From: Bryobacteraceae bacterium
Lineage (GTDB): Bacteria > Acidobacteriota > Terriglobia > Bryobacterales > Bryobacteraceae
Reading direction: 5' to 3'
Assembly (NCBI GenBank): GCA_030039005.1
Contig: JASHQT010000669.1
Span: 1 to 6,138, forward strand
Length of the DNA: 6,138 bases
Positions 5,301 to 6,138 of this stretch are shown here, piece by piece. The notes under the pieces are model-generated. The model saw only the letters and a program-made list of their open reading frames with translations, did not search any database and was not told where the DNA came from. How positions within the stretch are numbered: position 1 is the stretch's first letter; each line of letters begins with the position of its first letter. The position numbers were made by a program, and so were the translations under genes.

Positions 5301-5993
5301 ATGAAGGATGCACTGGCAAGAATCATTCCATTTCTTTTGGCGGGTCTGGCATTTGCGGCTACGCCGGCGACGGATTCCCCGCCTCCCAACGAGACGCTGC
5401 ACTACAGCGTCAACTGGCCGACTGGCTTAAGTTTGGGCGAGGCGACGCTGAGCGCGTCCAGTTCGTCCAAGAGCATGCATCTTGAATTCGACCTGGACGC
5501 CGGCGCTCCAGGATTTCCCGTCAGTGATAAATTCTTCTCCGACGCATCGAGCGGCTTTTGTTCGGCGGAATTCCGGAAGGTTACCTCTCAGGGATCCAAA
5601 AAAGTAGACGACGAAGAGAAATTCGATGCGAACACCGGTACGGTCATGCGCGGAACAGGCGCTGGGCAATCGGAGATGAACATGGATGCCTGCGGGAAAG
5701 ACGCTCTCACTTTTTTGTATTTCGTGCGGGAAGAGCTGAGCCAGGGCCGCATGCCCCCGCACCAAACCGTCTTCTTTGGGGCGCCGTATGAAATCCACCT
5801 CGAATCCTCGGGCACCGAAAGCGTGAAGATCGCCAATAAGCCGGTGGAGACGGAGCACGTCAAGGCGTCGGTGGAGGGCCCGTCGTCCAACGTCAGTTTC
5901 GACCTTTACTTCCTCCAGGACAAGGCGCGAACACTCGCGCTGGTACGCGTTCCTCTCGCGATGGGAACGTTTTCGATGGAATTGACGAGATAG
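5301..5993 (+). CDS. Secreted DUF3108-domain protein
   Basis: This is a complete 230-residue protein. The N-terminus is a Sec signal peptide: MKDALAR, a hydrophobic run (IIPFLLAGLAFAA, 8-20) and a likely cleavage after the AFA or FAA near residue 19 or 20. The mature part starts with a proline-rich linker and then the DUF3108 pattern: ETLHYSVNWPTGLSLGEATL at 31-50, a middle beta-rich part, and DACGKDALTFLYFVREEL at 129-146. DUF3108 proteins are exported, beta-rich envelope proteins of uncertain function, often found near cell-surface genes. Cys87 and Cys131 are the only cysteines in the mature part and could form a disulfide in the periplasm. The ATG at 5301 has only a weak purine stretch (GCGAAG) upstream. 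A five-codon reading frame ends in a TGA overlapping this ATG. The placement between GT genes suggests a role linked to the polysaccharide, but that is inference. Confidence 0.85.
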   Translation: MKDALARIIPFLLAGLAFAATPATDSPPPNETLHYSVNWPTGLSLGEATLSASSSSKSMHLEFDLDAGAPGFPVSDKFFSDASSGFCSAEFRKVTSQGSKKVDDEEKFDANTGTVMRGTGAGQSEMNMDACGKDALTFLYFVREELSQGRMPPHQTVFFGAPYEIHLESSGTESVKIANKPVETEHVKASVEGPSSNVSFDLYFLQDKARTLALVRVPLAMGTFSMELTR

Positions 5994-6011
5994 GCGATTT
6001 CTCGAGCGTCC

Positions 6012-6138
6012 GTGGCCCTTAAAGTCGCTTATTTCTCCCCGCTCCCGCCCGCGCGCAGCGGCATTGCCGATTATTCCGCCGCGCTGCTCGAAGAGCTGAA
6101 AAAGCTGGTGGACGTGGAGGTGTTTTCGTCAAGGCCTC
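6012..6138 (+). CDS. GT4-family glycosyltransferase D, N-terminal fragment
   Basis: A frame opens at GTG 6012 and runs off the window end, giving 42 residues. It begins MALKVAYFSPLPPARSGIAD when the GTG is read as Met. The strand VAYFSPLP (5-12) followed by PARSGIADYS (13-22) is the usual N-terminal strand and glycine loop of GT4 transferases, and AALLEELKK (23-31) fits the first helix. The in-frame TAG of the DUF3108 gene at 5991-5993 limits the start to the 18 bp between them. GTG 6012 is the only ordinary start there, although its Shine-Dalgarno is weak (GAG at 6004-6006). It is probably co-transcribed with the DUF3108 gene. The catalytic domain is outside the window, so donor and completeness cannot be judged. 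Confidence 0.8.
   Translation, partial: MALKVAYFSPLPPARSGIADYSAALLEELKKLVDVEVFSSRP

Overview
The window comes from a GC-rich bacterial chromosome. It holds a run of four glycosyltransferase (GT) or glycan-associated genes on the + strand, facing an aminotransferase pair on the - strand. The mix of GT4 enzymes, a DUF3108 envelope protein, an AGXT2/GABA-type aminotransferase and a small Cys4 protein fits Acidobacteriota (Solibacter/Bryobacter-like). That placement is an impression from gene content and composition. No rRNA, tRNA or marker gene is present to fix it.

Layout. Positions 1-249 (-) hold the N-terminal part of a small Cys4 zinc-ribbon-like protein, cut by the window edge. Positions 272-1579 (-) hold a complete class III PLP aminotransferase, 22 bp upstream of the small gene and probably in one operon with it. 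Positions 1580-1629 form a 50-bp divergent promoter region in which both genes look leaderless. Positions 1630-2709 (+) hold GT 'A', of the GT4 fold. Positions 2663-3919 (+) hold GT 'B', a different GT4 subfamily, overlapping A by 47 bp. Positions 3920-4121 are a 202-bp intergenic leader with a promoter-like pair over the end of GT B, several potential helices, and a hairpin that buries the ribosome binding site of the next gene. Positions 4122-5276 (+) hold GT 'C', a paralogue of A. Positions 5301-5993 (+) hold a secreted DUF3108 protein. From 6012 to the window end (+) is the N-terminus of another GT4 enzyme, 'D'.

How the genes work together. A, B, C and D are cytoplasmic sugar-nucleotide-dependent transferases that would act in turn on a lipid-linked or similar acceptor, building an extracellular or envelope polysaccharide. 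The DUF3108 protein carries a signal peptide and would act in the periplasm or at the outer membrane. No priming transferase, flippase, polymerase or export gene lies in the window, so the locus probably continues to the right. The aminotransferase and its small neighbour read away from the cluster and look like separate amino-acid metabolism.

No mobile element, CRISPR array or convincing rho-independent terminator was seen. The least explained and most interesting piece is the riboswitch-like leader in front of GT C. It is an inference from hand-folded pairings and has no family match that I recognise.
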